NCBI GenBank assembly: GCA_017979445.1 | Contig: CM030705.1 | Location: forward strand, 15,455,040-15,519,039 | From: Akebia trifoliata | Taxonomy: Eukaryota; Streptophyta; Magnoliopsida; Ranunculales; Lardizabalaceae | Reading direction: 5' to 3' | DNA length: 64,000 bases | Part shown: piece after piece, positions 39,401 to 43,889 of the stretch | Numbering within the stretch: the stretch's first letter is position 1 | How the letters are laid out: the number at the start of each line of letters is the position of its first letter | Position numbers and translations under genes: made by a program | The notes under the pieces: model-generated | Database searches by the model: none | What the model was told of the DNA's origin: nothing | Seen by the model: the letters and a program-made list of their open reading frames with translations, nothing else

Positions 39401-42383
39401 TTTAAGTGTTACTTCAAGCAAACAATATATACTCAAAGTATGTCCATGAAGATCAACTCCTATAGTACCATCACTCTAAGAGCAGATTGAAGAAACGACA
39501 TATCAAACATCAACTTTAGAAGATGTTGTGCTAACAACTCTATTATCAACGCAAGAACAAGATTATGAAATGGAAAATACATCAAAAGAGCGTAAGGAAG
39601 ATCTTTTGGAGACAACATTTACAATTTTTATTCATGATGCAAGTGCTCCATCACTACCTCAAACCGATTTAATCATCTCAAACAGGTACAATGAAGACTT
39701 TGTCAAGATAGAAGATCGCAATATGAAGTTAATAGTTCAACACAAGATCAAGATATGATGACGAATCTTCGCCAAAAGGGATGAACCACAAATTGTTATG
39801 ATCATTCTCAAGCACTTTAAAACTCGAGGACAGGTTTTTTCCAACCAAAAGAAAATAATGTGGAACGCAACCGATGATAAGAATTACTACAATTTTATTT
39901 CGCCAATGACGAAATCTTCCAAATCGAGGAGAATTGATGGGGACATCAAATCTTAAAAAGTAGATTTTAGTTTTTAATTAGATTTCTATTTTAGGACTTT
40001 ATTTTAAGGTTTTTTGACTTATTTTGATGTTTTATTGGCCCATGGTCTTAGTATAATATTTAGGGACAATTTAGTAACTTTAATTTATCTTATATTTAAG
40101 TTTATTAAGATTTGAAAATTAAGAGAGAAAAAGTTAAGAAAATTAGGTTTATTTATTTGGAATTTTAGGTTGACTAGGATTCTTGATTTATTTTCTTTAT
40201 ATATATTGTATTAGGGTTTTTTTTTTAATTAATGAATAATGAAGATTTGATGAATAAATAATGAATTTCTTTCATGGAGTGAAGTGAGTTTTCTACCATT
40301 CTTGGTGTGATTCGAAAAATCCTTGGTGTGATTCTAAGGTTCTATCTTTTTATCATTTTCTCCTTTTTTTTCTTCTAATATTTATTTTTATTTTCTATTC
40401 TTTTGTTTTTTTTTCTTTTAGTTGCTTGTTCTTGATTATATTATTTTTCTTTTCTATTATTTTGTTTTTATTTTTTTTATTTTCTTTTAGTTGCTTGTTC
40501 TTCATTTTCTTTATTCTTGAAACCCCTTTCTTGATTCTTGATTCTTGAGATCTCTTCGTTGATTTTTGATTCTTGAAACCTACAAACCTCAACCCTTAAT
40601 CATTACCCTATAAACCTTAACCTTTAATCCCTTCCTTACCTTATAAACCTTAACCTTCAACTATTCTTGAACCCTTTTCATCTACCCTACTGAAATTGTT
40701 GTAATTGTAAGAAAAAAAAATTTATTTTACTTTTAAGTTTATTTATCCTAACCCAAATCATAAACCCAATCTCAAATCTACCCTATACCCAAATATCCTA
40801 AACCTTCCCCTAATCAAAATACCCTCAACTTTATAATTTCAAAATGTTTTAATTGGAATATTTTTGCAATTGTCGCCCAAAATGTTTTAATTAGAAACCC
40901 GTTAACCATCACCGAGAAGGATGCAAGAAAATGCACTTCTGAATCCATTTTCTCCACTTTTTTCCCAATCTCATCCTTCCTAAAACATAACCAAGAAAGT
41001 GCAATTGGCATGGACATGTGCATTGTCCATGTTGATTTGCAATCTATCCCCCGAATCCTAAAATGGAACCTAGAGTCAATGCACTTTTATCAATTACAAA
41101 CGCATCCAAAAAAGTTGAGCCATCGTGCCCATATGCCTTATCACCCTATAACTCGTTTATTGACATAAGAACTTTTTCCTACTCAAAGGAAATCTCCAAC
41201 TGCTATCCAACACCCAAAGATGCTTTATAAGAAAATGGCTCAAAATATAGCCTCAAATAGTAACCCACTATCTTTTTCCTGTATATTTCCCTCATCATCT
41301 AGCCTAAAACCTTCCATAACATGGTCATCGATGGAAGAATGTAGTAATCTTGTCCCTTACTTAAGCCACCTCATTCTAAATCCCCCCTCTAGTTTTCTTC
41401 ATTTTAAATAATTATTAATATTCAATCTTAAAATCTCCATTTTCCTCTAAATTCGAAAGTAGAACTTCTTCTCTCTTATTACTCAGAGGGATCTCATCAA
41501 GAATAGTTACAGTCAACCCTCCCAAACTCCTCTGTGTTCCATAATCTCCTTCAGCAACAACAAAGCATCGTCCCAAAGATTTGAGGTCAACAAAATGGAT
41601 CTTACTCCTCCATTCCACTATGTCGAGGGCCAAATCTTTTGTTATTGTCTTATTCAAAGTGAGTTCAGATAACTACATGAAATAAGGCCACAGATAGATC
41701 GAAGATTTTGGTCAAGTCAAGATTTACTTGAATGGGTTATCTCAGCTCCCAAAGGTACATACTTTATATGAGTTGCTTCAAAACCTGACACGAGAAGCTT
41801 ATATTTCTAAAGATTTTGCCCATTTATGCATCCTCTCGAGGAACGCCACACCACCATTTTGATTAAATTTTCAGTGGGTTTTTTTTTTTTTTTGTAGGCA
41901 TTATTTAATATTAACTCACTCTCAGATTGCATGAAAACAGAGATCTCAAATATGCCGAATCAAAAATCGTTTCTTGGTGATAAATTCAGAAACAACAGAG
42001 ATAATTAAAAATAAAAGAAAAGAAAAAAGAACACCATCAATCTATTCTAATCAACAACGAACCCATTTTAAATCGAACAAAACAAAATTCAGTCAAAATA
42101 TAATTTTCTTGGTTTTCAGTAAAATATCACCTCCACTTTGTAAATTAGACATCCGGATGCGATGTAAAGGTAACAAGAAGAACCGTCTGGACTAATCTGA
42201 AGAAGAAGAAGAAGAAGAAGAAGAACTGTAAAATTAAGGAAGAGTGAGAAAGAGAGAGATGGGGAACTAGGGTTAGGGTTTTACATGGAGAGCAAGGCGT
42301 GTCGACTGAATGTTTCCTGGTGATGGATTTTGAAAGAGAGTTGTGGGGACGACTGTCTTCCTTAAACTCTTCGCCTCTAACAT
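2431..42383 (-). CDS. WD40-repeat protein gene, ten exons spanning 40 kb, 3' end outside window
   Basis: Joined minus-strand exons: 42383-42285, 42196-42131, 32282-32217, 20265-20190, 18993-18916, 17477-17380, 5336-5263, 3298-3211, 2890-2733, 2473-2431. Every junction has GT/AG and matching phase; the sum is 846 bp, 282 codons, with no stop. The protein starts MLEAKSLRK and carries WD40 signatures, for example LTIWDLR and [16 protein letters not shown], so it should form a beta-propeller scaffold. The pieces also fit, from memory, an uncharacterised plant transducin/WD40-like family with [27 protein letters not shown] and [14 protein letters not shown] blocks. I infer roughly 70-100 further residues on exons left of base 1. 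There is no signal peptide or membrane segment. Introns 2, 3 and 6 exceed 9 kb and are full of transposons. The partner and pathway cannot be told from sequence. Coding potential looks intact as far as seen. Confidence 0.88.
2733..2890 (-). CDS. WD40 gene exon 9 (clearest WD repeat)
   Basis: Longest exon: [48 protein letters not shown]. It holds the end of one WD repeat (WDL) and nearly all of the next (YDP in the WD position). Acceptor CTGCAG, donor CGCAG|GTTTGTG. Confidence 0.9.
3211..3298 (-). CDS. WD40 gene exon 8
   Basis: Codes [20 protein letters not shown] then ILAVAEGCQ. Acceptor TATGTTGCAG, donor CAG|GTCTGG, ends in phase 0. Confidence 0.88.
3395..3428. repeat. (TA)n microsatellite
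   Basis: Seventeen TA units in intron 7 of the WD40 gene. A shorter (TA)n lies at about 4699-4719. Confidence 0.95.
3500..5262. other. Intron 7 of WD40 gene, no feature recognised
   Basis: AT-rich. A pyrimidine-rich, loosely repeated stretch (TTTTCCAATAATATCCCTCCAA type) lies at about 3520-3690. I see no coding or mobile-element signature in the rest. Confidence 0.5.
5263..5336 (-). CDS. WD40 gene exon 7
   Basis: Codes [19 protein letters not shown] then IRSLR plus two bases. Acceptor TCTTTCCAG; donor TAC|GTAAGT is near-consensus. It is separated from exon 6 by the 12-kb copia-bearing intron, yet phase 0 joins it exactly. Confidence 0.88.
6003..6076. repeat. GA-rich simple repeat
   Basis: Purine tract with GAGAGA and GAAGAAG runs in intron 6. 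Shortly after it (about 6130-6163) lies a small hairpin with arms GGGCCCACT and AGTGGGCCC. Confidence 0.85.
6727..7474 (-). mobile_element. Solo LTR (same family as 38123-39065), split by copia element
   Basis: Reverse-complemented, this matches the LTR at 38123-39065: TTTATTTTCATGTTTTTG/ATGTTTTTGAGCTTATTTTC, TTTTATTGGC-CATGGT, ATTAGGAGAGAGA, then the TTGATTCTTGAAAC repeats and the ACCTTTAATCATTACC block. Its outer end is TGTGGGGGACGG at 6727. The beginning of the LTR appears to continue, very decayed, at 14225 to about 14330 on the far side of the copia element. No primer site follows, so it is a solo or broken LTR. Confidence 0.7.
7475..7638 (-). repeat. copia 3' LTR
   Basis: 164 bp, equal in length to the 5' LTR and roughly 85-90 percent alike by eye (shared CTCTTTGTGAGAGCTT, AAATAATTATAACTAAAATA). 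In element orientation it begins TATTGGAAAT rather than the usual TG; the exact ends are uncertain by a few bases. Confidence 0.85.
7639..7652 (-). other. copia polypurine tract
   Basis: Reads CCAACTTGAGGGAGGG-type purine tract on the minus strand directly upstream of the 3' LTR, the usual place for plus-strand priming. Confidence 0.7.
7646..8409 (-). pseudogene. copia RNase H domain and end of reverse transcriptase
   Basis: Two open frames. The distal one (7646-7930) has the copia RNase H end: [26 protein letters not shown] and [10 protein letters not shown]. The proximal one (7945-8409) has [11 protein letters not shown] and [12 protein letters not shown], the linker and start of RNase H. 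A frameshift region at 7930-8040 separates them, so no full-length polyprotein can be made. Confidence 0.85.
8419..9139 (-). pseudogene. copia reverse transcriptase
   Basis: Frames 8888-9139 and 8419-8862 together carry the copia [72 protein letters not shown] and the catalytic box, which here reads YVNDI instead of YVDD(M/I). The D-to-N change would remove one catalytic aspartate. The two frames are broken near 8863-8887. Confidence 0.88.
9152..10414 (-). pseudogene. copia integrase
   Basis: Fragments in several frames: [12 protein letters not shown] (GAG-pre-integrase region), [10 protein letters not shown], and [13 protein letters not shown] near 9900-9940 (integrase core with the PEQNG-AER motif), then [13 protein letters not shown]-type C-terminal text in 9600-9745. 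At least two frameshifts separate them. Confidence 0.8.
10467..10800 (-). pseudogene. copia protease region
   Basis: The minus strand at about 10770-10800 reads [12 protein letters not shown], the copia protease active-site motif with DFGA in place of DSGA, followed by a frame with [13 protein letters not shown] typical of copia. Interrupted by frame changes before the integrase. Confidence 0.7.
10801..11990 (-). pseudogene. copia gag region with zinc knuckle
   Basis: Badly broken frames upstream of the protease. Near 11060-11115 the minus strand codes a CCHC knuckle in which the second cysteine codon is a stop ([17 protein letters not shown]). Upstream, short frames to 11982 carry gag-like text only by position. 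Confidence 0.6.
12001..13329 (-). mobile_element. Solo LTR (1.33 kb) inside the copia leader
   Basis: Plus strand runs TGTTGTCTAAATTTACG ... CTACTCATCA, so both ends have TG/CA. It is flanked by GCAAA (11996-12000) and GCAAG (13330-13334), a 5-bp target duplication with one mismatch. A TATA-like CTATAAATAGG lies on the minus strand near 12870, suggesting minus orientation. There is no internal domain. Inserted after the copia element, since it interrupts it. Confidence 0.75.
13330..13805 (-). repeat. Degenerate minisatellite in copia leader
   Basis: Repeats of roughly 40-50 bp built on GTCGCAAGGC / GTTGTCGCAGG plus AACTCCTAATAG / CTTCCCAATAG, for example at 13440, 13490, 13555, 13585 and 13645. 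Units are diverged; the order is best seen by a dot plot. Short open frames here are by-products. Confidence 0.65.
14020..14032. repeat. Poly-G run of 13
   Basis: Homopolymer just before the primer site of the copia element. Such runs are prone to sequencing error, so length is uncertain. Confidence 0.8.
14047..14059 (-). other. copia primer binding site
   Basis: The minus strand reads TTGGTATCAGAGC right after the 5' LTR, complementary to the 3' end of initiator tRNA-Met, the standard plant copia primer. Confidence 0.85.
14061..14224 (-). repeat. copia 5' LTR
   Basis: 164 bp, paired with 7475-7638. In element orientation it begins TATTGCAAATA and ends AAAATCTT next to the primer site. Confidence 0.85.
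14600..15620. repeat. Degenerate satellite-like repeat, unit about 130-140 bp
   Basis: Recurring blocks: GATGCCTAATTCTATATG, ATGCATGGAGATCTTCC, AATTGAGATTATTTTGGGG, GATGGAAATTACCTCATGA(A/G)GAG, then a run like TATTCTCAATCATCTTGGCCATT. Copies can be followed near 14800, 14900, 15060, 15190, 15300, 15410 and 15500. No coding frame. Confidence 0.6.
15640..16890 (-). mobile_element. LTR-like DNA, minus orientation
   Basis: The minus strand starts TGTATAGACACCCCAAAAT at 16890, a start typical of plant gypsy-type LTRs, and has a TATA box CTATAAATAGCC near 15910 followed by a pyrimidine/GAAGAAG-rich leader. The other end is unclear: CCTCA follows the element at 16891 and CCTCATGA also precedes 14870, but that motif recurs inside the neighbouring repeat, so the apparent target duplication may be chance. 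Confidence 0.45.
16975..17075 (+). repeat. Possible tRNA-derived SINE
   Basis: AGGTCACTGAGGCGGTAAAG resembles an A box and TTGGATCAAAACCCC a B box with the usual spacing. No second copy in the window, so only tentative. Confidence 0.35.
17380..17477 (-). CDS. WD40 gene exon 6
   Basis: Codes [15 protein letters not shown] then [10 protein letters not shown] and PSQWST. Acceptor ACATTTTTCAG, donor ACG|GTATTT, phase 1 in and phase 0 out. Confidence 0.88.
17960..18115. repeat. Inverted GCCTTG/AAGGCGCC repeat region
   Basis: Short inverted and direct repeats of GAGGC, AAGGCGC and GCCTTG (for example AAAGGCGCCTTTGGTGC and ACCAAGGCGCTTGCCTC). Probably a decayed MITE in intron 5; ends not found. 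Confidence 0.4.
18318..18470. repeat. C/T-rich low-complexity tract
   Basis: Nearly pure pyrimidine (CTCTCCCTCTCCCCCATCC...). It keeps several frames open on both strands for about 100 codons, but no protein-like composition is seen. Confidence 0.8.
18916..18993 (-). CDS. WD40 gene exon 5
   Basis: Codes [20 protein letters not shown] and a short tail. The acceptor CATGCACAG is good and the donor is CAAG|GTACC. The frame is open for another 50 bp upstream, but that part has no usable acceptor and lies in intron 4. Confidence 0.87.
18994..20189. other. Intron 4 of WD40 gene, no feature recognised
   Basis: About 1.2 kb of AT-rich DNA. No repeat ends, coding exon or RNA signature seen. Confidence 0.5.
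20190..20265 (-). CDS. WD40 gene exon 4
   Basis: Codes [18 protein letters not shown] through LAETD plus one base. The acceptor is TTTGTGAAG. Two donors overlap: T|GTAGGT (chosen, phase 1, keeps the frame into exon 5) and TGTAG|GTGACT (phase 2, gives an immediate stop). Confidence 0.82.
20561..20640 (-). repeat. tRNA-derived SINE
   Basis: The minus strand has a good A box (TAGCTTAGTTGGTAAAG) and B box (GGTTCAAATCC) 33 bp apart, as in RNA polymerase III promoters. There is no cloverleaf-forming 3' half and no CCA end. A second, diverged copy is at 37308-37382. Confidence 0.75.
20802..21524 (+). mobile_element. Solo LTR (723 bp)
   Basis: Begins TGATGTAG and ends CTACATCA, an 8-bp perfect terminal inversion with TG/CA ends. 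Flanked by GTTTT (20797-20801) and ATTTT (21525-21529), a one-mismatch 5-bp target duplication. A TATA-like CTATATAAGG lies near 21208, then a T-rich leader. No internal region. Confidence 0.65.
21667..21750 (+). repeat. tRNA-derived SINE with A tail
   Basis: Clear A box (TAGCTCAGTTGG) and B box (GGTTCAAATCC), ending TTACCCATG and ten A. Same family as 71-146; the body between boxes is nearly identical. Confidence 0.8.
22358..24334 (-). mobile_element. L1-type LINE, 3' part (RT palm to tail)
   Basis: Continues the LINE that is interrupted by the 3.27-kb LTR. The minus strand resumes [12 protein letters not shown] then [36 protein letters not shown], and the catalytic box [10 protein letters not shown], where FADD has become FAND. 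Further on come [11 protein letters not shown] and [12 protein letters not shown] with [13 protein letters not shown], the C-terminal zinc-binding (zf-RVT) part. It ends near GTTAGTAAATAAAAAAAAC, a short A tail. Stops and frameshifts occur throughout. Confidence 0.85.
24335..27603. mobile_element. Solo LTR (3.27 kb) inserted in LINE
   Basis: Plus strand runs TGTATTACCATG ... CGAGGGTGACA. It is flanked on both sides by CATTA (24330-24334 and 27604-27608), an exact 5-bp target duplication, and removing it with one CATTA restores a continuous LINE reading frame (LIAN followed by ECIDSR). On the minus strand it begins TGTCACCCTCGATTTATG, a start I associate with long LTRs of Del/Tekay-type chromoviruses; that family call is inference. 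No primer site, domain or long frame was seen inside. A hairpin (AATCGAGGG / CCCTCGAGATT) sits at the terminus. Confidence 0.8.
27604..28541 (-). pseudogene. LINE reverse transcriptase, N-terminal part
   Basis: Contains [14 protein letters not shown] (cf. K-PGPDGF), [29 protein letters not shown] and LDGVLIAN, where the 3.27-kb LTR interrupts. A linker between nuclease and RT lies at 28239-28541. Confidence 0.82.
28548..29233 (-). pseudogene. LINE endonuclease domain
   Basis: Minus-strand frames show [11 protein letters not shown] (the LQE-K metal-binding motif), [12 protein letters not shown] (GDFN), [10 protein letters not shown] (LDR-like) and [10 protein letters not shown] (SDH-P-like). 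A frameshift near 28800-28970 splits it. This nuclease would nick target DNA for target-primed reverse transcription. Confidence 0.8.
30689..31252 (-). pseudogene. LINE ORF1 (DUF4283-like)
   Basis: 187-codon open frame containing [38 protein letters not shown] and [15 protein letters not shown], the typical gag-like domain of plant L1 elements. Upstream (31421-31690) and downstream (30002-30238) frames look like parts of the same ORF1 separated by stops. Confidence 0.8.
31901..32216. other. Intron 3 remainder, no feature recognised
   Basis: AT-rich, loosely like 21535-21630 (both contain ATTGAACCA and AACCA motifs). No clear ends. Confidence 0.35.
32217..32282 (-). CDS. WD40 gene exon 3
   Basis: 22 codons, from VSMKDSS to LIPVHAQ, phase 0/0, acceptor TCTTCTAG, donor GTAATG. 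It sits alone between introns of 9.8 and 12.0 kb. Two other frames are partly open, but only this one joins to its neighbours. Confidence 0.85.
32640..33299 (+). mobile_element. LINE 3' fragment with RNase H-like domain and A tail
   Basis: Plus-strand frames show INGDARGQS (cf. NFDGASRGNPG), then [27 protein letters not shown] (E-A-...-ESDSK pattern of RVT_3 RNase H) and end in CAGCTTACCCATC with nine A. Truncated at the 5' side and frameshifted. Opposite strand to the LINE next to it. Confidence 0.7.
33340..33900 (-). mobile_element. LINE 3' fragment (zf-RVT region)
   Basis: The minus strand carries [20 protein letters not shown] (cf. HLLLHC...W..LF) and [18 protein letters not shown], the C-terminal end of L1-type ORF2. 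5'-truncated. Confidence 0.7.
33901..34765. other. Intron 2 stretch, no feature recognised
   Basis: A-rich, with loosely repeated CAACAATTA/AACCAATAAT motifs around 34250-34450. No coding or element ends seen. Confidence 0.4.
34766..36500 (-). mobile_element. LINE 3' fragment split by a MITE
   Basis: Reading the minus strand, 36300-35978 has [17 protein letters not shown] and [11 protein letters not shown] (zf-RVT region); after the MITE, 35078-34850 resumes with [19 protein letters not shown]. Removing 35079-35977 puts the two halves in the order of an L1-type ORF2 C-terminus. 5' limit is not sharp. Confidence 0.7.
35079..35977. mobile_element. hAT-like MITE in LINE
   Basis: Left end TAGGAATGTCAATGAATAGTA; right end reverse-complemented TATTTCTGTCAACGAATATTA. 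Flanks CTATTTTC and CTATCTGC agree at 6 of 8, consistent with an old hAT 8-bp duplication. Subterminal sequence is rich in ATTCGGATAT-type motifs on both sides. No transposase. A small open frame at 35540-35725 has no recognised homology. Confidence 0.55.
36808..36839. repeat. Poly-C (19) followed by poly-A (13)
   Basis: Directly adjoining homopolymers. Length is doubtful for technical reasons. Confidence 0.85.
36840..37307. other. Intron 2 stretch, no feature recognised
   Basis: No coding signature or repeat ends seen between the homopolymers and the SINE. Confidence 0.4.
37308..37382 (-). repeat. tRNA-derived SINE, decayed copy
   Basis: Minus strand matches the SINE at 20561-20640: GTAGTTGGTAAAGTCTTTGG and GATAATAC, with a worn B box (GTCTGATTCCC). 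Both copies share the box spacing. Confidence 0.65.
37383..38040 (-). mobile_element. LINE fragment (between RT and zf-RVT)
   Basis: Frames show [27 protein letters not shown] (cf. W-L-F-R-LNDWE of plant LINEs) and, near 37900-38030, GLGIINI-like text and a [12 protein letters not shown] segment. Probably one LINE with 40881-41170, interrupted by the LTR element. Confidence 0.65.
38123..39065 (+). repeat. LTR 1
   Basis: Begins TGATGCGGACATC, ends CCTGCATCA. Contains a TATA-like TTTATATAGATTG near 38388 and a run of TTGATTCTTGAAAC units, then AACCTTAACCTTTAATC units. Same family as LTR 2 and the remnant at 6727-7474. Confidence 0.85.
39069..39082 (+). other. Primer binding site
   Basis: TTTGGTATCAAAGC, three bases after the LTR; one mismatch from the initiator tRNA-Met primer site TGGTATCAGAGC. 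Confidence 0.75.
39102..39449 (+). CDS. Internal ORF resembling the end of a retroelement protease
   Basis: 115 codons. The second half ([20 protein letters not shown] then [12 protein letters not shown]) resembles the C-terminal part of gypsy-type retropepsin regions, where V-C-H-L-LGRPW is followed by a D-R-T-Y segment. The protease active-site D-S/T-G is absent, so it cannot be an active enzyme. A second short frame follows at 39528-39758 (acidic, no recognised motif). Confidence 0.5.
   Translation: MVLKVKTRVVLTSRKSLGVLCNYEYEKNLIFTKFSKKILQNVETKTYCGYRDYGYVVQFRRGNFIHGVECKLASLNDCHIVLGQRWISHVQATFDVEQNILSVTSSKQYILKVCP
39935..40880 (+). repeat. LTR 2, 3'-truncated
   Basis: Begins TGATGGGGACATC after a GAGGAGAAT purine tract. 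It parallels LTR 1 to the block TTTGCAATTGTCGCCCAAA and then changes into LINE-like sequence. Confidence 0.8.
40881..41170 (-). mobile_element. LINE reverse transcriptase fragment
   Basis: Minus strand: [20 protein letters not shown] then VNGFLIKTF, matching the LINE RT stretch G-KW-W---C-ST-SFSVLVNG-P-GFF. Disrupted by stops. Likely the upstream half of the LINE at 37383-38040. Confidence 0.6.
41171..42130. other. Intron 2, first kilobase, no feature recognised
   Basis: Open frames at 41220-41411 (+) and 41415-41657 (-) have no recognised motif; the minus one ([15 protein letters not shown]) could be more LINE sequence but this is unproven. Confidence 0.4.
42131..42196 (-). CDS. WD40 gene exon 2
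   Basis: 22 codons ([16 protein letters not shown]...KVE), phase 0 on both sides, acceptor TTCTTCAG, donor GTGATATT. Intron 1 is only 88 bp and its pyrimidine tract is a (TTC)9 microsatellite. Confidence 0.88.
42199..42225. repeat. (GAA)9 microsatellite forming the intron 1 pyrimidine tract
   Basis: On the coding (minus) strand it is (TTC)9 running directly into the AG acceptor of WD40 exon 2. Confidence 0.9.
42285..42383 (-). CDS. WD40 gene exon 1 (start codon)
   Basis: Codes 33 residues from [17 protein letters not shown] to LALH and ends CTCCAT before GTAAAACCC. An in-frame ATG exists 90 bp upstream (42473), but the MLEAKSLRK start fits the family as I remember it, so I chose 42383. The 5' leader lies at about 42390-42480. 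Confidence 0.85.
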
Positions 42384-42824
42384 TGCTAATTCTGATTTCT
42401 GAGGCGGGAAGCAACTAATTTCTCCAACGGCCGAAATTTGTTTGTTCAGGGTATTTAAGGGTGGGATCAGCACCCACCGATTCCGATTCCGATTCGACTC
42501 GAATAATTACCTCCCAGCCGAGTCAAACGATTTAACATCAACTGCAAATATGTATGAATTATCTCTATGGTGATTTTTGCTGAGGATTATCTCAATGGTG
42601 AGTAGATCATCTTCACCAAAAATCAGTTCAATCTGAAAATTCTAACTCCATCAAAAGTGATTTATAAAAAAAAATGATCGATACATCATTCTTCAACTTG
42701 TTTTAAAAGTTTTAGAATGAGTTGATTTTTTGTGAAAACGATGATTTCCTCGTCATAGAGATCATCTGCACTAAAAATCAGCTTATTCTAAAAATTTAAA
42801 GAAAGTGCTAAAATGACAAAAAGT
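42384..42824 (-). promoter_or_regulatory. 5' leader and presumed promoter side of WD40 gene
   Basis: Upstream of the start codon. The leader (to about 42480) is less AT-rich and contains a GAATCG triple repeat. No convincing TATA box was found. Further out (42540-42780) there are internal near-repeats of CTATGGTGATTTTTGCTGAGG and TCACCAAAAATCAG, partly inverted. Confidence 0.35.
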
Positions 42825-42957
42825 ATTTACTGTGATTCTCACAAGTCTGATGTGGGGGTGTGCACATAACCATAGGTGTGTGTCTTCGCGATACGAGTAA
42901 AATCATCTATTGTTATGTATGCATGTCCAAATCAAACTTGTGAGAATCACAGTAAAT
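42825..42957. mobile_element. Small foldback (hairpin) element
   Basis: Left arm ATTTACTGTGATTCTCACAA and right arm TTGTGAGAATCACAGTAAAT are perfect inverse complements for 20+ bases and continue with few mismatches to about 27 bp. The loop is about 75 bp. No clear target duplication. Confidence 0.7.
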
Positions 42958-43889
42958 CCTGTGTCACCCCAGCACTACTCAAAATTTAACTCATATAAAA
43001 AAAAACATTGGTATGTGGTGTGGGTGTCTTTACTAAGAAGTAAGGTGCTTTTAACATGGGGCCATTACTAAGCATCCTTTAATTTATTTCTAAGATTTAC
43101 GCGATTTGACACCCAATTATTCTAATTTTCTTCTTTGGTGACTAGAGAAGCTTCACACACAACCACCACCACCTCACCAACGCCACCATTGTCGGAGCAT
43201 CCAACACCTCGCCAACGCCACCATTTTCAGAGTAGCTATCATCACCACGCCAACGCCATTGTCAAGCAACCCAATACCGCTACCACCACCGGAGCACCTC
43301 CTTTTCTTCCCCACTAGCACCACTAGCTTCGTGTAAGTTTTTTATTTTATTATTATTTTTTTTTAATTTTCTTAATTGATGGAAGTTTATATGTGTAAAA
43401 CAAGGTTTTTCATTTTCTTTGATGTGATTTATAATTTTTTTTTATTTTCTATTTATTTTTTACAAATCAATTGTTGATTTGGTAGAAATTTATTCATTTT
43501 GTTTGATGGAGTTGCATATTTTAACAAAGGTTTGGTGTTATTACACACCAAGTGTTTGATGAAATGCATCACCCTAATTGACATATGTTGTATGTCATAT
43601 ATTTAACGTATATGTTTGATGAAATGTTTTACCTAATTGACATAGTTTTTTTGTCAACTTTGTTTAGCTTATGGGTAGATAAAAAAAATGTTAGGAATGC
43701 CTTCTACTTCTTTTAATGCACAATGACGTCGGATTCCTCAGAAGGTCTCTGAAAGGTGGCATCGTGCATGACTAGAAGATGAAAACACAAAGAACGTGAA
43801 CAAATAGAAAGCGGAGAGAAAGAAGAAGAAAAAAAAAAGATCAGGAAGAGGGAGCAAGAGAAAAACAACCCAATGGACAAAACGAATCA

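Larger units (their letters stand above)
38041..40880 (+). mobile_element. Compact non-autonomous LTR element with tandem structure
   Basis: Order on the plus strand: an 82-bp piece of internal 3' sequence (38041-38122), a full LTR (38123-39065), an 869-bp internal region, and a second LTR (39935-40880) that lacks its last 85 bp or so. The 82-bp piece repeats 39853-39934, so the array looks like part of a longer LTR-internal-LTR-internal-LTR chain, as unequal recombination between LTRs would leave. The internal region is far too small for a full polyprotein. Confidence 0.8.
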
